From the NCBI GenBank assembly GCA_022601195.1, contig JAHZIX010000049.1, forward strand, positions 248,001 through 312,000: a stretch of 64,000 nt of DNA, in the 5' to 3' direction. The DNA comes from Deltaproteobacteria bacterium (GTDB taxonomy: Bacteria > Acidobacteriota > Thermoanaerobaculia > Multivoradales > JAHZIX01). Every line of letters begins with the position of its first letter. The first letter of the stretch is position 1. Positions 9,001-20,800 of the stretch are shown here, one piece after another. A program made the position numbers and the translations under genes. The notes under the pieces are model-generated. The model saw only the letters and a program-made list of their open reading frames with translations, ran no database searches and had not been told where the DNA came from.

Positions 9001-12000
9001 ATGTTTCATCGCGTTGGGACGGGGCGGGCAATCGCTGCACACGGAAAACCTGGTTGGGCTCGACTCCTGAGCCTCGCGATCCTCTGCTTCGCTTCTTTCT
9101 TCTCTCTGGCGGTACCGACCTTCGCTCAAGAGGTCAGCATCACAACCTCGTTGCTCGATGCTCCGGGCAGCACGGTGCCCACGGGCCAGGCTTTCCGCTA
9201 CCGAGTCACGTACTCCTGTAATTTGGTGGTCGGCGACTGCATGAATGCCACCGTGACCGTCGATCTTCCCCCGGAGGTGGAGTTTCTCTCCCCCTTCTTT
9301 CCTCCCGGCGACGTGGCTTCCGGAGTTCACGATGGCTCGCCCACCGGCGGCACTGTGACCTTCACCTTCCAACCTGTGGTGACCGCCGGAAACACTGGCG
9401 ACCTGGACATCACGGTTCGGTTCCCCAACGGCTCGACTCCAGATGGCACCACCACCACGATGAACACGGACGCGGCGATGTCCATGGGTGACCCGCCCTT
9501 GATAGATCAGATGGCGGACCTGCCACCGGTAACCGCTATTGCAGACCCCCTGGCGGAGCTGGATGTGAGTCTCCAGGACGCCTTTCTGGACAGCTGCCAA
9601 TCCCCTGGCCCCCCGGGAGCCTTTCCCAGTACCTACCAGGTCACCATCGGCCCGGGCAGCGCCAACGGAAGTCTCGACTTCGTCGATGTCGACACGCTCA
9701 TCCTCACCCTTCCCTTAGGTGTCGACATGGTCGTCCCCATGGACGGAGGCATTTTTGATGGGGGGGCCAATACGGTTACTTGGAACAACCTTGGAGCTGT
9801 TCCGGTGGGAGGTGCCCTCACAGTCAGTGTAGAGCTCAACTTTCCCCAACCACCTTTTAATGATGGCCAAGTTGTCACCGCAACCGCCGAAGCTCTTGTC
9901 GATGTTCTGGATATGCCGGTGGACCCAACCCTGGAGAGTTTCGGCCCTCTCGACTTTTTGGACACTCTGCAGGTTTTTGAAGAAACCACTGGCACGACGG
10001 TTTCCAAGGCCTTTGCCGACGGCCGCCCCGCTGGCTTGCCGCCGGCGGAAGGCCAGGCTTTCGCCTACAACGTCACCATTGCCAACAGCGGCAATCTCGA
10101 CCTCGACACCCTCTCGGTGATCGACGATGGGGATGGCGCCGGCGCCGACATCGACCCCGGCATCGACATCACCGCCGTTTCCACCGGCACTTACAGTCCG
10201 CCTCCAACCAGTGTGACCATCAATGTCCTCGGTGACATGGGTTCCACCCCGTCGATAACCTCCCCTGACGGCTCGACCAACACCACCCTCGATCTCACCG
10301 GTGGCACCCTCATGCCCGGCGAACGGGCCATTCGGATCGAGTGGGTATTCAATGGCGGTGCTCCGGCAGGTATGTCTCCAACCGCTCCCGCGAGCGTCGA
10401 TGCAGTGGTCAACATCGGCTTTCCGGAAGGCACCACCATCGACAATCACGTCTCTTCTAGCTGGACCGCCACGCCGACAGATCCGAGCCCCTGTGGAGGC
10501 GTTGTACCGCCTCCTACAGGGGGAGAGACCGGCAACAGCCCCTTGGACGTCAACGGCTCCTATGTCTATCTGAGACCTCAGAAGATCGAAACTTCTACCG
10601 GCCCCTATTTCCCCGGCGATACCGCCAGCTTCACCTTGGAAGCTTCCAATGATCCCCTCGCCAACGATCCGGCGACGGGAGTCATCCTCACCGACTTGCT
10701 GCCCGCAGCCCTGGAGTTTCAGAGCGGCAGCGAGAGCTTCGCCGGTGGCACAACCGGGGTCTCGCTCTCGACCTTCGAAGCCATCGACAACTACAACGGT
10801 ACCGGCAGAACCCTGCTGCGTTGGACCCTCTCCGGCGACCTGGACCCCAGCGAGACCGTGTCGGTCAGTTTCGATACCGAGGTGTTGTTGGGGGTCACCT
10901 TCGGCAACCTGACCAACGAGATGGGAATGACCTTCCCCGGCGGGCCCACCGCCCAAGAATGCGCTGTCGGTGATCCAGCCGGCACTGTAGATATCGGGGA
11001 TTTGGATGGCGACGGGGATTCCACCGACCGACTGTGCACCGCCTCCGAGGACATCGCCATCGGAGCCGTCGCGCAGGTTTCTTCCCGAAAACTGGTTCGA
11101 GGACAGTGCGACCGAGCCTTCCTCGACGTGACCTTCGCTCCGGGAACGTCTCTACCGGGTGGTGTCGTAGATTGGCAAGTCGAAATTCAAAATGTGCAAA
11201 CGGTGCCCATGGAGAACTTCGTCATCGTCGATATCTTTCCTTTTGTCGGCGACACCGGCGTCAAAGATCCAACCCCTCGGTTGAGCCTGTTCCGGCCTCT
11301 GCTCATCGAGCCCATCTCCCCACCACCGGGAGGCACGGTGTTCTACAGCCTGTCCGGCAACCCCTGTCGACCGGAGGTCGGTGGCCCCACCAGTGGCTGT
11401 GACGCCCCCAATTGGACGACCATTCCGCCGACTCCCATCACCGCTGCTCAAGCCATCAAGGTGGAATTCACGGGCCGAGTGCTCAATCCCCTCGACCTGC
11501 TCACCTTCGAGTGGCGCATGGTTCTGCCGGCGGATGCTCCCATCGACGGCAGCGAAGCCTTTAACTCCTTCGCCTTCGGGGCGAACCGACAGGACGATGG
11601 CGGTTTCTTGAGCGCTGAGCCCAACAAAGTAGGGATCGACGCCACCTGCTCCCCCATCGCCCCTAACGACGCCATGCTCGGCAACTTCGTCTGGCTCGAT
11701 GGCGACGGCAACGGCCTCCAAGAAATCGGCGAGGCCGGCGTCAACGATGTGCCGGTCCAACTCTTCAATCCGGGACCGGACGGTCTACCGCGAACCGGCG
11801 ACGACATCCTGGTGCTCTCCAGCATCACCGCCGACGATGCCCTCGGCAATCCCGGCTGGTACAAATTCAGCGCCCTAACACCCGGGAACTATTACGTTCA
11901 ATTCACCCCCCCGGCCAACTTCGAGGTGACCGTCCAGGACAACCCCACTGACGAAGCCCTCGACTCCGACGCGGATCCCGAGTCCGCTTGCACCGACGTC

Positions 12001-15000
12001 GTGACCCTTGGGCCGTCGGAGAACAACCCGGACATCGACATGGGGCTTCTGGCTCCCGTCACGGCTTCCCTCGGCAACTACGTCTGGTTCGACACCGACG
12101 GCGACGGAGTCCAAAACGAAGCGTCCACCAACGGCGTCAACGGGGTCGCGGTGAAGCTCTTCGTCGACGACGGCGATGGAACTCCGGAACCCGGTGGCCA
12201 GGATGGCGTGCCCCTTCAGATCACCGTCACGGCCAACGATGAATTCGGCAATCCCGGGTTCTACCTCTTCGAAGACCTGATTCCCGGTACGCCCTACTTT
12301 GTCCAGTTCATGCTGCCGCCAACGGCAACGGGTTTCACCACTCGTAACGCCGGAGGCAACGACACGGTCGACTCCGACGCCAACACGGGCAACGGCACCA
12401 CCCCGGTGGTCACCCTGACGCCAGGGGAACACAACCCCACCCTGGATGCAGGTCTGGTGCCTCAGTCGGGCACCCTCAGCCTGGGTAACCTGGTCTGGTG
12501 CGACGACGACGGCAACGGTGTCATCGATGCCGCCGGAGACAATGACGGCATCTACGATCCGCTGGTTCCCGAGGCGCCCATCAACGGCGTGCTCCTCAAC
12601 CTCTACTTGGATGCCAGTGGGGACGGTCTGCCGCAAGTCAACGAGTTCTTTGGTTCCACCATGACCTCCGTGCTGGCAGGCAAGGCTGGCCGCTACCGCT
12701 TCGACAATCTCCCCGCCGGGGACTACATCGTCGAGGTGGACTCCTCCAATTTCGTCGTCAACGGCCCTTTTCAAGGAACTTGTGTTCCCCCGGGCATGCA
12801 GGCGGTCACCGTTACCGGCAACGAACCGACCCCGGATCCTGACGACGATCAAGACAATGACGACAGCGGTGACCCAGCAGCCACCTCGGTGATAAGCCAA
12901 GCGGTAACCCTGGCCGTAGGCTCCGAGCCCACGGTGGACGCCGACGACGACTTGGAAGCCGACGGCGACATTCACTTCGCTCTGGACTTTGGTTTCATCC
13001 CCGGAATAGTTACCAGCTTCGACTTTGGAGACGCTCCGGACTCCGGAGCGGGTACCGCCCAAGGGAACTACCAAACCGTCGCCCTCGACGGTGGTGCTTT
13101 CCATGGCTTACTCGATCCCATGGGGCCCTACTTGGGAAGGTGTGTCGATTCCGACGACGGCCAACAACAAAATTTCACCTCTGACGCCGACGACTCCGGC
13201 GGTGCCCTGACCATCACCCTCGGCAGCTGCTCGGATGCCGGTGACGACGAAGACGGAGTCGCTTTCAGCACCCTGGTGCTGGCCATGGGCGGAACCTACG
13301 ATCTGACTCTGACGTCGTCCAGCCCGGTCCCTTGCCTGATCAGCGGATGGATCGACTGGAACCGAGATGGTGAATTCGATGACTTCGCCCCTGAAAAGGT
13401 CGTGACCGACGTTGCGGCGGGAGCGTTCCCTGCCCTAGCAGTGCCCGGAACTGCGGTTCCCGGTTTCACTTACGCCCGCTTTCGCTGTTCCACAGCGGGG
13501 GGTGACGGCCCCATCGGACTTTCCCCGGACGGAGAAGTGGAGGACTATCTTCTCCAGGTTACCGGCGCGGATCTCGGCGACGCCCCGGACCTTCCCTACG
13601 GCACCCTCATCGGATCAGCGGGCCCCTCCCACCAGACCAATCCTGCGGTCGAGCTTTACCTAGGGAGTTGTGTCGACACGGACCTCGATGGCCAGCCCTC
13701 ACCGTTGGCCGATGGAGACGACCTCGGCCTCGGCGCTAGCCGCATTGGTGACTGCATCGACGATGAGGACGGTGTCACCTTCGACACCATGTTGGTTCGC
13801 GGCCAAATGGCGACCATCACGGTGACCTCTTCTATGGCAGCTCGCCTAGACGGTTGGGTGGATTTGGACGGGGCCGGCGGTTTCGCTGGCGCGGATCAGA
13901 TCATCACGGATCAGCCGGTGACCTCTGGAGCCAACACTTTCAACTTCGCCGTACCGGCGAATGCGGCAGTAGGCCGGTCCTACGCCCGATTCCGCCTCAG
14001 TACAGCCGGCGGCCTCGGCGCCACCGGGCCTGCGGCAGATGGTGAAGTGGAAGATTACGTCGTCACCATCAAGGGCTTCGACTTCGGTGACTTGCCCAAT
14101 CCGACCTACCCGACCTTGCTGGCCTCGGGAGGCGCTCAGCACATCGTCGACCCGACGAGCACTCTCTTCCTGGGCGCTTGCGTCGACCCGGAAAACGACG
14201 GGCAACCCTCTAGTGGAGCGAACGGCGACGATCTAGGGGCCGCAAATAGCACCTCCGGTTCCGCCGGTACCTGCGCCGGAAACGACGACGAGGACGGCGT
14301 CACCTTCGACACCATGTTGATCGCTTGCCAAGCAGCCCAGATCACCGTGAGCTCCAATGCTGCCGGACGCCTGGATGCCTGGATCGACTTCAATCCAACC
14401 ACCGCCCCGGGCTTTGGTGCCGGGGATCAGATCGCCACCAACATGGCCCTGGGATCGGGCTCCAACGTACTGAGCTTCACGGTGCCATGCACCGCTGACG
14501 CCGGCACGACCTCCTACGCTCGATTCCGCCTCAGCTCCGCTGGCGGCTTGGCCGCGGGAGGCCTCACCATGGACGGTGAAGTCGAAGACTACCCGGTCTT
14601 TCTCAAGGGTGTGGATTTCGGTGATGCACCGAACACCTATGACACCACTTTCGGCAGTGCCGGGCCGAACCACGGGATCGATTCTCGCTCCGGCAATGAA
14701 TTCGTTCTCGGCGCCTGCGGGGATACCGAGGTGGACGGCCCTGCCGGTGGTACGGCGACCCAAGATGACGGTGCTCCCGGTACCTCTACCGCTGGCACCT
14801 GCGCAGCCACCAACGACGACGAGGATGGCATCACTTTCGGTGGCGGCATGGCCATGGCCGCGGCTTGTAGCACGGGCAACAGCCTGACGGTGGCTTTGCT
14901 CAACAATGCTGGGGTCACCACCCCGAGGCTGGATGCCTGGATCGACTGGAACGGCGATGGGGATTTCGATCACCCTGCGGAGCACCTCTTCGCAGGTACC

Positions 15001-17790
15001 AGCGCTGCCCTTACGGGGCCATCCACCAGCCTGACCTACGATGTTCCTTGTAACGCCGTCGCCCAGGGGACCAGCTACAGCCGATTCCGGTTGAGCTCCA
15101 CCGGAGGTCTTCTCCCGGGTGGTTCTGCCATGAACGGCGAGGTGGAAGACTACGCCTTCCTGGTCAAGGGAGTGGATTTCGGCGACGCGCCGGATCCCTA
15201 TCCCACTACTTTTGGAGCCTCTGGCCCCTTCCACAACTTGGATCCCGGTGTTGGCCTCTTCCTCGGCGCCTGCGTGGATGGCGAATCGGACGGTCCGCCG
15301 ACGGCCGGCGCGGATGGCGATGACCTGGCCACTAGCACCAACACCCTCGGCACTTGTACCGGCAATGACGACGAAGACGGTGTCACCTTCGACACGGAAG
15401 TCACGGCCTGCAAATCGGCGGACATCACCGTGACTGCTTCCGTAGCAGGAATTCTCGACGCCTGGGTAGACTTCGACGACGATGGCGGATTTGGCGAAAG
15501 CGGAGATCAGATTTTTGTCTCCCAGCCCCTTGCTGCCGGACCCAATAGCTTGTCCTTTTCCACCCCCTGTACCGCGGCTTCGGGCAACCTCATTTCACGG
15601 TTCCGAGTGAGCACGGCCGGCGGCCTGACCTTCACCGGACCAGCTGCCGATGGTGAGGTAGAAGATCACCTGGTGGTGGCCAACGAGTCGGACTTCGGCG
15701 ACGCACCGGATTCCTACGGCACGACGGAGGGCGCCAACGGTGCCTCCCATGGAGTGATTCCCAGCGCCAATCTCTTCCTCGGATCCTGTGTCGATACGGA
15801 GGATGACGGGGCTCCTTCTCCGGCCACGGGAGACGACATCGCCGCAGGAACGGTCACCGTCGGCACCTGCAGCGCGGCCAACGATGACGAAGACGGCGTC
15901 ACCTTCGACACCATGATCTTCACCTGTCACCAAGCCACGTTGACCGTGACGGCTTCGACAGCGGGGGTCTTGGATGCCTGGCTCGACTTCGACGGCGATA
16001 ACACCTTCGCCGGCCCATCGGACCAGATTTTCGCTTCCCAAGCGCTGGCGGCGGGCGCCAATGTGCTGAACTTCACCGCTCCTTGTGACGCGGTGCCAAG
16101 GGATACCTTCGCTCGCTTCCGGTTCAGCTCCGCGGGCGGCCTCGGAGCCACCGGTACGGCGTCGGACGGTGAAGTGGAAGACTACGCCGTCCTGATCAAA
16201 CCAGTGGACTTCGGCGATGCACCGGATACCTACGGCACGGTGTTCACCAGCGGTGGCCCCTACCACGGTATCGATTTCAACGGCTTCCTACTCGGTGTCT
16301 CCGAGGACGGTGAGCCCAACGGCTTCCCGACCCCAGGAGCGGATGGTGACGACACCACCGGTGCGATCCCCGACGACGAGGACGGCATCACCTTCGCGGG
16401 CGGCATGGCCATGGGCCACGCTTGTGAGTTGACGACCCTGACCGCCTTTCTGACCAACACCGCCGGACGGCCAACGGCATTCTTGGATGCCTGGATCGAT
16501 TGGAACGGCAACGACGTATTCGATGCCAATGAGCATCTCTTCAACGGCACCAGCGCCGCTCTGGCCGCCGGCATCAACACCCTCGCCTACGAGGTGCCTT
16601 GTTCGGCGGAGCCGGGAGATTCCTACGCCCGTTTCCGTTTGTCGACCCTCGGAGGATTGGGCCCCAACGGCTCGTCCCTGGACGGTGAAGTCGAGGACTA
16701 TCCCTTTCTCCTGAAAGGTCTCGATTGGGGTGATGCCCCGGCGCCGTACCCGACGCTCTCCGCCGACGATGGTCCCCGCCACATCCTCTTGCCCACCGGC
16801 AACCCCACCTTGGGTCCCTTGGTAGACGATGAGGCGGATGGACAACCCAATGCCACCCACACCGGGGATGACGCGACGGACTCGGACGACGAGGACGGTG
16901 TGACTCTCCCGGCACAGATCATTCCGGGCTCCCCCTTCGACATCACTGTCGATGCCGGGACCGCCGGAGTGCTCAACGCTTGGATCGACTACAACGGCAA
17001 TGGCATCTTCGGTGACACACCGGAAGAGCAGGTCGCCACTGACCTGGCCCTGGGTGCTGGAACGGCGACGGTGAGCTCCAATGCTCCGCCGACCTCCCCA
17101 CCGGGTACGGTCTGCGCTCGTTTCCGGTACAGCTCAGCGACGGGTCTACCGCCCAGGGGCATGGCTCCGGACGGTGAGGTCGAGGACTACGGCGTGGAAG
17201 TCCTGCCGGAAGATCCCAGCATCGGAGTTTCCAAGGAGTTGGTCTCGATCACCGACAACGAAGACGGCACGTTCCTGGTGCTCTACACCATGAGGGTGCA
17301 GAATTTTGGGAATATTCAACTGGATTCCATCCAGGTGACCACCGACTTGGCCGAGGCTTACCAGACAGCGGTCCTCTACACGGTGGACTCGGTTCTCACT
17401 AGCACCAATCTGACCCCAAACCTCAGCTTCGACGGCGACGGGGACCAGAATCTTCTCACCGGCTCTGACCTGTTGGCGGTTGGAGAGGAAGGCTTCATCG
17501 ACCTGGCTGTCCTGGTCTCGCCAGGAAACAACCCGGGACCCTACGAGTGCTCGGCAGTGGCCATGGGGACCAGCACAGCGGGCACCCCGGTGATGGACGA
17601 GTCTCAGGACGGCAGCGACCCGGACGAGAACGGCAATGGTGACCCCAACGACGATGAGGAACCGACCGTGGTGACCTTCGACCTCTTCGAGACGGTCGAA
17701 ATTCCCACCCTCGGCGAATGGGGTTTGATCATCATGACCCTAATGCTGATGGTTTCCGCTGCCGGCCTGCTGCGCCGACGGCGGATCTAG
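9001..17790 (+). CDS. giant IPTL-CTERM surface protein with DUF11, SdrD_B and GEVED repeats
   Basis: Exported protein of 2929 residues. A signal peptide with a long n-region ends near VPTFAQ. Residues about 40-870 form DUF11-like Ig-type repeats. Three SdrD_B-type modules follow (LGNFVWLDGDGNGLQ, LGNYVWFDTDGDGVQ, LGNLVWCDDDGNGVI). Eight GEVED-type repeats of about 170-187 residues then start at DNA positions 13021, 13570, 14080, 14614, 15175, 15691, 16207 and 16723, each opening with D-[FLW]-GD and closing with DGEVEDY or a close variant. The D/N-rich loops suggest calcium binding. A last DUF11-like unit precedes the tail IPTLGEWGLI + hydrophobic stretch + LLRRRR, the IPTLxxWG-CTERM sorting signal that is known to be handled by exosortase H. 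No exosortase is in this window. Expected location: outer surface or extracellular matrix, with an adhesive or structural role inferred. Confidence 0.92.
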   Translation: MFHRVGTGRAIAAHGKPGWARLLSLAILCFASFFSLAVPTFAQEVSITTSLLDAPGSTVPTGQAFRYRVTYSCNLVVGDCMNATVTVDLPPEVEFLSPFFPPGDVASGVHDGSPTGGTVTFTFQPVVTAGNTGDLDITVRFPNGSTPDGTTTTMNTDAAMSMGDPPLIDQMADLPPVTAIADPLAELDVSLQDAFLDSCQSPGPPGAFPSTYQVTIGPGSANGSLDFVDVDTLILTLPLGVDMVVPMDGGIFDGGANTVTWNNLGAVPVGGALTVSVELNFPQPPFNDGQVVTATAEALVDVLDMPVDPTLESFGPLDFLDTLQVFEETTGTTVSKAFADGRPAGLPPAEGQAFAYNVTIANSGNLDLDTLSVIDDGDGAGADIDPGIDITAVSTGTYSPPPTSVTINVLGDMGSTPSITSPDGSTNTTLDLTGGTLMPGERAIRIEWVFNGGAPAGMSPTAPASVDAVVNIGFPEGTTIDNHVSSSWTATPTDPSPCGGVVPPPTGGETGNSPLDVNGSYVYLRPQKIETSTGPYFPGDTASFTLEASNDPLANDPATGVILTDLLPAALEFQSGSESFAGGTTGVSLSTFEAIDNYNGTGRTLLRWTLSGDLDPSETVSVSFDTEVLLGVTFGNLTNEMGMTFPGGPTAQECAVGDPAGTVDIGDLDGDGDSTDRLCTASEDIAIGAVAQVSSRKLVRGQCDRAFLDVTFAPGTSLPGGVVDWQVEIQNVQTVPMENFVIVDIFPFVGDTGVKDPTPRLSLFRPLLIEPISPPPGGTVFYSLSGNPCRPEVGGPTSGCDAPNWTTIPPTPITAAQAIKVEFTGRVLNPLDLLTFEWRMVLPADAPIDGSEAFNSFAFGANRQDDGGFLSAEPNKVGIDATCSPIAPNDAMLGNFVWLDGDGNGLQEIGEAGVNDVPVQLFNPGPDGLPRTGDDILVLSSITADDALGNPGWYKFSALTPGNYYVQFTPPANFEVTVQDNPTDEALDSDADPESACTDVVTLGPSENNPDIDMGLLAPVTASLGNYVWFDTDGDGVQNEASTNGVNGVAVKLFVDDGDGTPEPGGQDGVPLQITVTANDEFGNPGFYLFEDLIPGTPYFVQFMLPPTATGFTTRNAGGNDTVDSDANTGNGTTPVVTLTPGEHNPTLDAGLVPQSGTLSLGNLVWCDDDGNGVIDAAGDNDGIYDPLVPEAPINGVLLNLYLDASGDGLPQVNEFFGSTMTSVLAGKAGRYRFDNLPAGDYIVEVDSSNFVVNGPFQGTCVPPGMQAVTVTGNEPTPDPDDDQDNDDSGDPAATSVISQAVTLAVGSEPTVDADDDLEADGDIHFALDFGFIPGIVTSFDFGDAPDSGAGTAQGNYQTVALDGGAFHGLLDPMGPYLGRCVDSDDGQQQNFTSDADDSGGALTITLGSCSDAGDDEDGVAFSTLVLAMGGTYDLTLTSSSPVPCLISGWIDWNRDGEFDDFAPEKVVTDVAAGAFPALAVPGTAVPGFTYARFRCSTAGGDGPIGLSPDGEVEDYLLQVTGADLGDAPDLPYGTLIGSAGPSHQTNPAVELYLGSCVDTDLDGQPSPLADGDDLGLGASRIGDCIDDEDGVTFDTMLVRGQMATITVTSSMAARLDGWVDLDGAGGFAGADQIITDQPVTSGANTFNFAVPANAAVGRSYARFRLSTAGGLGATGPAADGEVEDYVVTIKGFDFGDLPNPTYPTLLASGGAQHIVDPTSTLFLGACVDPENDGQPSSGANGDDLGAANSTSGSAGTCAGNDDEDGVTFDTMLIACQAAQITVSSNAAGRLDAWIDFNPTTAPGFGAGDQIATNMALGSGSNVLSFTVPCTADAGTTSYARFRLSSAGGLAAGGLTMDGEVEDYPVFLKGVDFGDAPNTYDTTFGSAGPNHGIDSRSGNEFVLGACGDTEVDGPAGGTATQDDGAPGTSTAGTCAATNDDEDGITFGGGMAMAAACSTGNSLTVALLNNAGVTTPRLDAWIDWNGDGDFDHPAEHLFAGTSAALTGPSTSLTYDVPCNAVAQGTSYSRFRLSSTGGLLPGGSAMNGEVEDYAFLVKGVDFGDAPDPYPTTFGASGPFHNLDPGVGLFLGACVDGESDGPPTAGADGDDLATSTNTLGTCTGNDDEDGVTFDTEVTACKSADITVTASVAGILDAWVDFDDDGGFGESGDQIFVSQPLAAGPNSLSFSTPCTAASGNLISRFRVSTAGGLTFTGPAADGEVEDHLVVANESDFGDAPDSYGTTEGANGASHGVIPSANLFLGSCVDTEDDGAPSPATGDDIAAGTVTVGTCSAANDDEDGVTFDTMIFTCHQATLTVTASTAGVLDAWLDFDGDNTFAGPSDQIFASQALAAGANVLNFTAPCDAVPRDTFARFRFSSAGGLGATGTASDGEVEDYAVLIKPVDFGDAPDTYGTVFTSGGPYHGIDFNGFLLGVSEDGEPNGFPTPGADGDDTTGAIPDDEDGITFAGGMAMGHACELTTLTAFLTNTAGRPTAFLDAWIDWNGNDVFDANEHLFNGTSAALAAGINTLAYEVPCSAEPGDSYARFRLSTLGGLGPNGSSLDGEVEDYPFLLKGLDWGDAPAPYPTLSADDGPRHILLPTGNPTLGPLVDDEADGQPNATHTGDDATDSDDEDGVTLPAQIIPGSPFDITVDAGTAGVLNAWIDYNGNGIFGDTPEEQVATDLALGAGTATVSSNAPPTSPPGTVCARFRYSSATGLPPRGMAPDGEVEDYGVEVLPEDPSIGVSKELVSITDNEDGTFLVLYTMRVQNFGNIQLDSIQVTTDLAEAYQTAVLYTVDSVLTSTNLTPNLSFDGDGDQNLLTGSDLLAVGEEGFIDLAVLVSPGNNPGPYECSAVAMGTSTAGTPVMDESQDGSDPDENGNGDPNDDEEPTVVTFDLFETVEIPTLGEWGLIIMTLMLMVSAAGLLRRRRI

Positions 17791-17801
17791 GAAACCTGGG
17801 A

Positions 17802-17821
17802 CCTCCCCGCCTCCGGGGAGG
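17802..17821. terminator. GC-rich hairpin between convergent genes
   Basis: Perfect 8-bp stem CCTCCCCG / CGGGGAGG with a 4-base loop, 12 bases after the stop of the giant surface gene and between it and the convergent kinase gene. There is no T tract on either side, so it may slow polymerase in both directions rather than act as a classical intrinsic terminator. Confidence 0.45.
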
Positions 17822-17890
17822 AAATTCTCGATGGAAGGGCCGAGCCTGTTCACGTTTCGTCCGGGAATCGGGAGATGCGCGGCCCCACGG

Positions 17891-20800
17891 TCAAGTGGCC
17901 GATTTCGCAGAGTCAGCTTTCTCCGATAGCCGGGCGAGTTCCCTGCGAGCCGACCAGGGTCCAACCAAGAGTCGATCGGCGCCGGAGGGTAGAATTTGCA
18001 CTGCTTCTTCGAACAGGGTCAAGGCTTCTTCTTGGCGCCCCTGGTCTTCCAAGGCGAGGGCAAGAGCGAGCTTGGCACGTCCCGCTGCGGGACTCACTCC
18101 GCCGGCACCTTCGAGGGCCACTTCCAGGGCCTGGCGCGCCGTCTCCACTGCTCCAGGCCCTTCTCGAATCAGCAACTGCAAGGCGGCCCGGGTAGAGAGG
18201 AGGTCGGCGCGACTCGGGTGCCGGGGGCTTTGGGTTTCCAGCTGAAGAGCGATGGCTTCGTCGATCAGTCGGGAGGCTTCCGCATAGCGCTGCTGGCCCG
18301 CGGCAATACGTCCTCGCGCTTGAAGGATGGGCACAGAGTGTCGATGATGCCGGTTGGAATTGCTTTCTTTGATAGCAGCACATTCCTCGATGAGGATATC
18401 TGCCGCGGAGAAATCTCCCAGATCGATGAGCAAGGCTGCCAACTCCCGCGATGCGGTGGCGATACGAGGGTTGTTCGACGGCAGGCTGCGGCGAAGGATG
18501 GAGAGACCCTGGCGAAGCGAGGCCTCTGCCTCTGTGACTCGGCCTAGAGCTCTTTGGACCATGCCGCGGAGAACATAGGATATCCCCGTTTCTTGGTGTT
18601 CCTCGCCCTCCGCTTCGAGAAAGAGCCTGAGGCAATCTTCAGCGGTCTCCAGGGCGGTCCCTAGCTTGCCCTGGGAGAGTTGGATTACGGTAAGAAACTG
18701 CAGGTTGACGCCGATGGCACTGTGGTTGTTCTCCCTGGTCTTCCGAATGCCTGCTAGCGCCTTGCTGATCGCTGCTTCGGCCGCAGGAAAGTGGGCGAGC
18801 TTCAGCTCACTGGCTGCCAGGTTGCTGTAGATAATGGTCAGCATGGGATGATTCTCTCCGAGTACCCTTCGTTGCATATTCAGAATCTGCACATAAGTAT
18901 CCCGCGCTGCTTCGGAATCCCCTGAACGGTTGAAGGCGAGGGCCTGAGTACCCATGATCGCGAGCACGTCCGGGTGGTCTGAGCCCTGGAACCGAATCCT
19001 CGACGCTACCACTTGCTCTAGAATCTCTCCGGCTTCTCGATGAGCTCCCTGTTCTAGCAGAGTCTTAGCCATCTCACCTTCCGCGCGGGCAAGTGCAACG
19101 CTTTCTCCTAGCTCCGTGCGGGCGACCTTGATAGCCTCCAAGGCGGCGGCTTCAGAATGCTGAAAATCCCCTTGGTTTCGGTAGGATCTTGCCAGGAGGG
19201 CCAGAGTGTCCACGATCGGCTCCGGATCGAGTGGGACCATCTGTTGATAGTGGTCGAGCGCATTCTCGAGCGAGGCCTGGGCTTGGTCGAGTTCGCCGAA
19301 CCAGAGGTGACACCAGCCCAGCCTCTCGAGGATCATGCCTCGCTCTCTGTGGGCCGCCGAGGGCGTCGCGCTCATGATCTTTTGGGCTTGCTCGAAATAG
19401 GCTAGGCCCTCCTTGATCTGGCCGAGGTTGGAGAACACTTCCCCGATGGTGGTGAGGAGGCTGGCCTTGAGGATCGGTTGGTCTTCCAGACTCTGTTGCA
19501 ACTCCTCCGCCCCCTTTTCGAGGATCTCTTGAGCGGTGAGAGTTTGCCCCCGGTTTTCGCCGGGGTCGCTCACTTCGAAGAGGCTCTTGAGAAAAGTGGT
19601 GACCGCTTGCTCTCGCTGCCGTTGCTGGAGAATTCTGCGCTTTTCTTCTTCTTGCCGAATGATGAAGCCGGCCGTCACCAGGACGATGGAAGCTGCAATC
19701 GCCACGCTCAGGCGGTGGCGTCTCAGGAACTTCCCGGTGCGATAGAACAGGGAATCTCGTTGGGCCTGTACGGGTAAGTTCTTGCGGTGCCGCTCGAGAT
19801 CCTCTGCGAGGTCCTTCGCGGAGCCATAGCGCTGGGTTCCCTCCTTGCGCAGGGCCGTCGAGACGATGACGTCGATGTCCCCTCGAAGGAGCTTGCGCAG
19901 GGGCTTGATTCGTGTACTCCGCCTAAGGGCGATTTCCCCCGGAGAAAGGCTCTCTTCTCCTTCTATCGAGTCTTTTAGAGCCAGGCTACTGCTGGGCCGC
20001 AGAGGCTCTTGTTCGAGAATCGCCTTCTCCAACTCGTGAGGTAGGTTTGACTCCAGTCGATAAGGGCTGCGGCCGGTGAGGAGACGGTAAAGCAGAACCC
20101 CCAGGGCGTAGACGTCTGTGGCCGTGGTCACCGCACCGCCGCGAATCTGCTCCGGACTGGAGTAGGAAGGAGTTCGCGGGCTAGGACCGGTGAGGGTGGT
20201 GTCGAAGGGAAAGGGGTGGCTGTGCGCATCGAGCAGTTTGGCGATGCCAAAGTCCAGCAGCTTGGGATTGCCGTCTTCTGTCACCAGGATATTGGCGGGC
20301 TTTAGATCCCGGTGAACGACCAGGCTACGGTGAGCGAATTGGACGGCCTCGCAGACCTTTGCGAAGAGCTCGAGTCGATCACCGATGGAGAGGCGGTGCT
20401 CATCACAGTAGCGGTCGATGGGCAGGCCGTCGACTAGCTCCATGACCAGGTACGGCTGGCCCGCCTCGGTGGTACCGCCGTCGTAGAGGCGGGCAACGTA
20501 CGGGTGTTCTAGGCCGGCAAGAATCTGCCGCTCGACGATGAACCGGCGGCGGGCGGCGGCGCTTTCGAGCCCTCGGCGAATGAGCTTGACGGCGACCAGG
20601 CGTTGAAATTCTTGATCTTCTCGAGCAGCAATGAAGACGGAGCCCATGCCCCCGGAGCCGAGGGGTTCGAGGATCCGGTAGGGGCCCAACCGCTGGAGAG
20701 TGGCCACACTCTCTTCTTCCACATCGGTGTCGGGGGTGGAGGTAACTCGTGCCACCGGGCGTTCCAGAAAGCGCTGCGCTGCCTGGTCGGCGCCAAGCAA

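Noticed and set aside
9715..10956. 413-codon minus-strand frame, and similar frames at 11875-13104 and 14233-15234
   Set aside because: All are antisense to the giant repeat protein; their repeated Gly/Val/Glu-rich sequence mirrors the GEVED and DUF11 repeats and matches no family.
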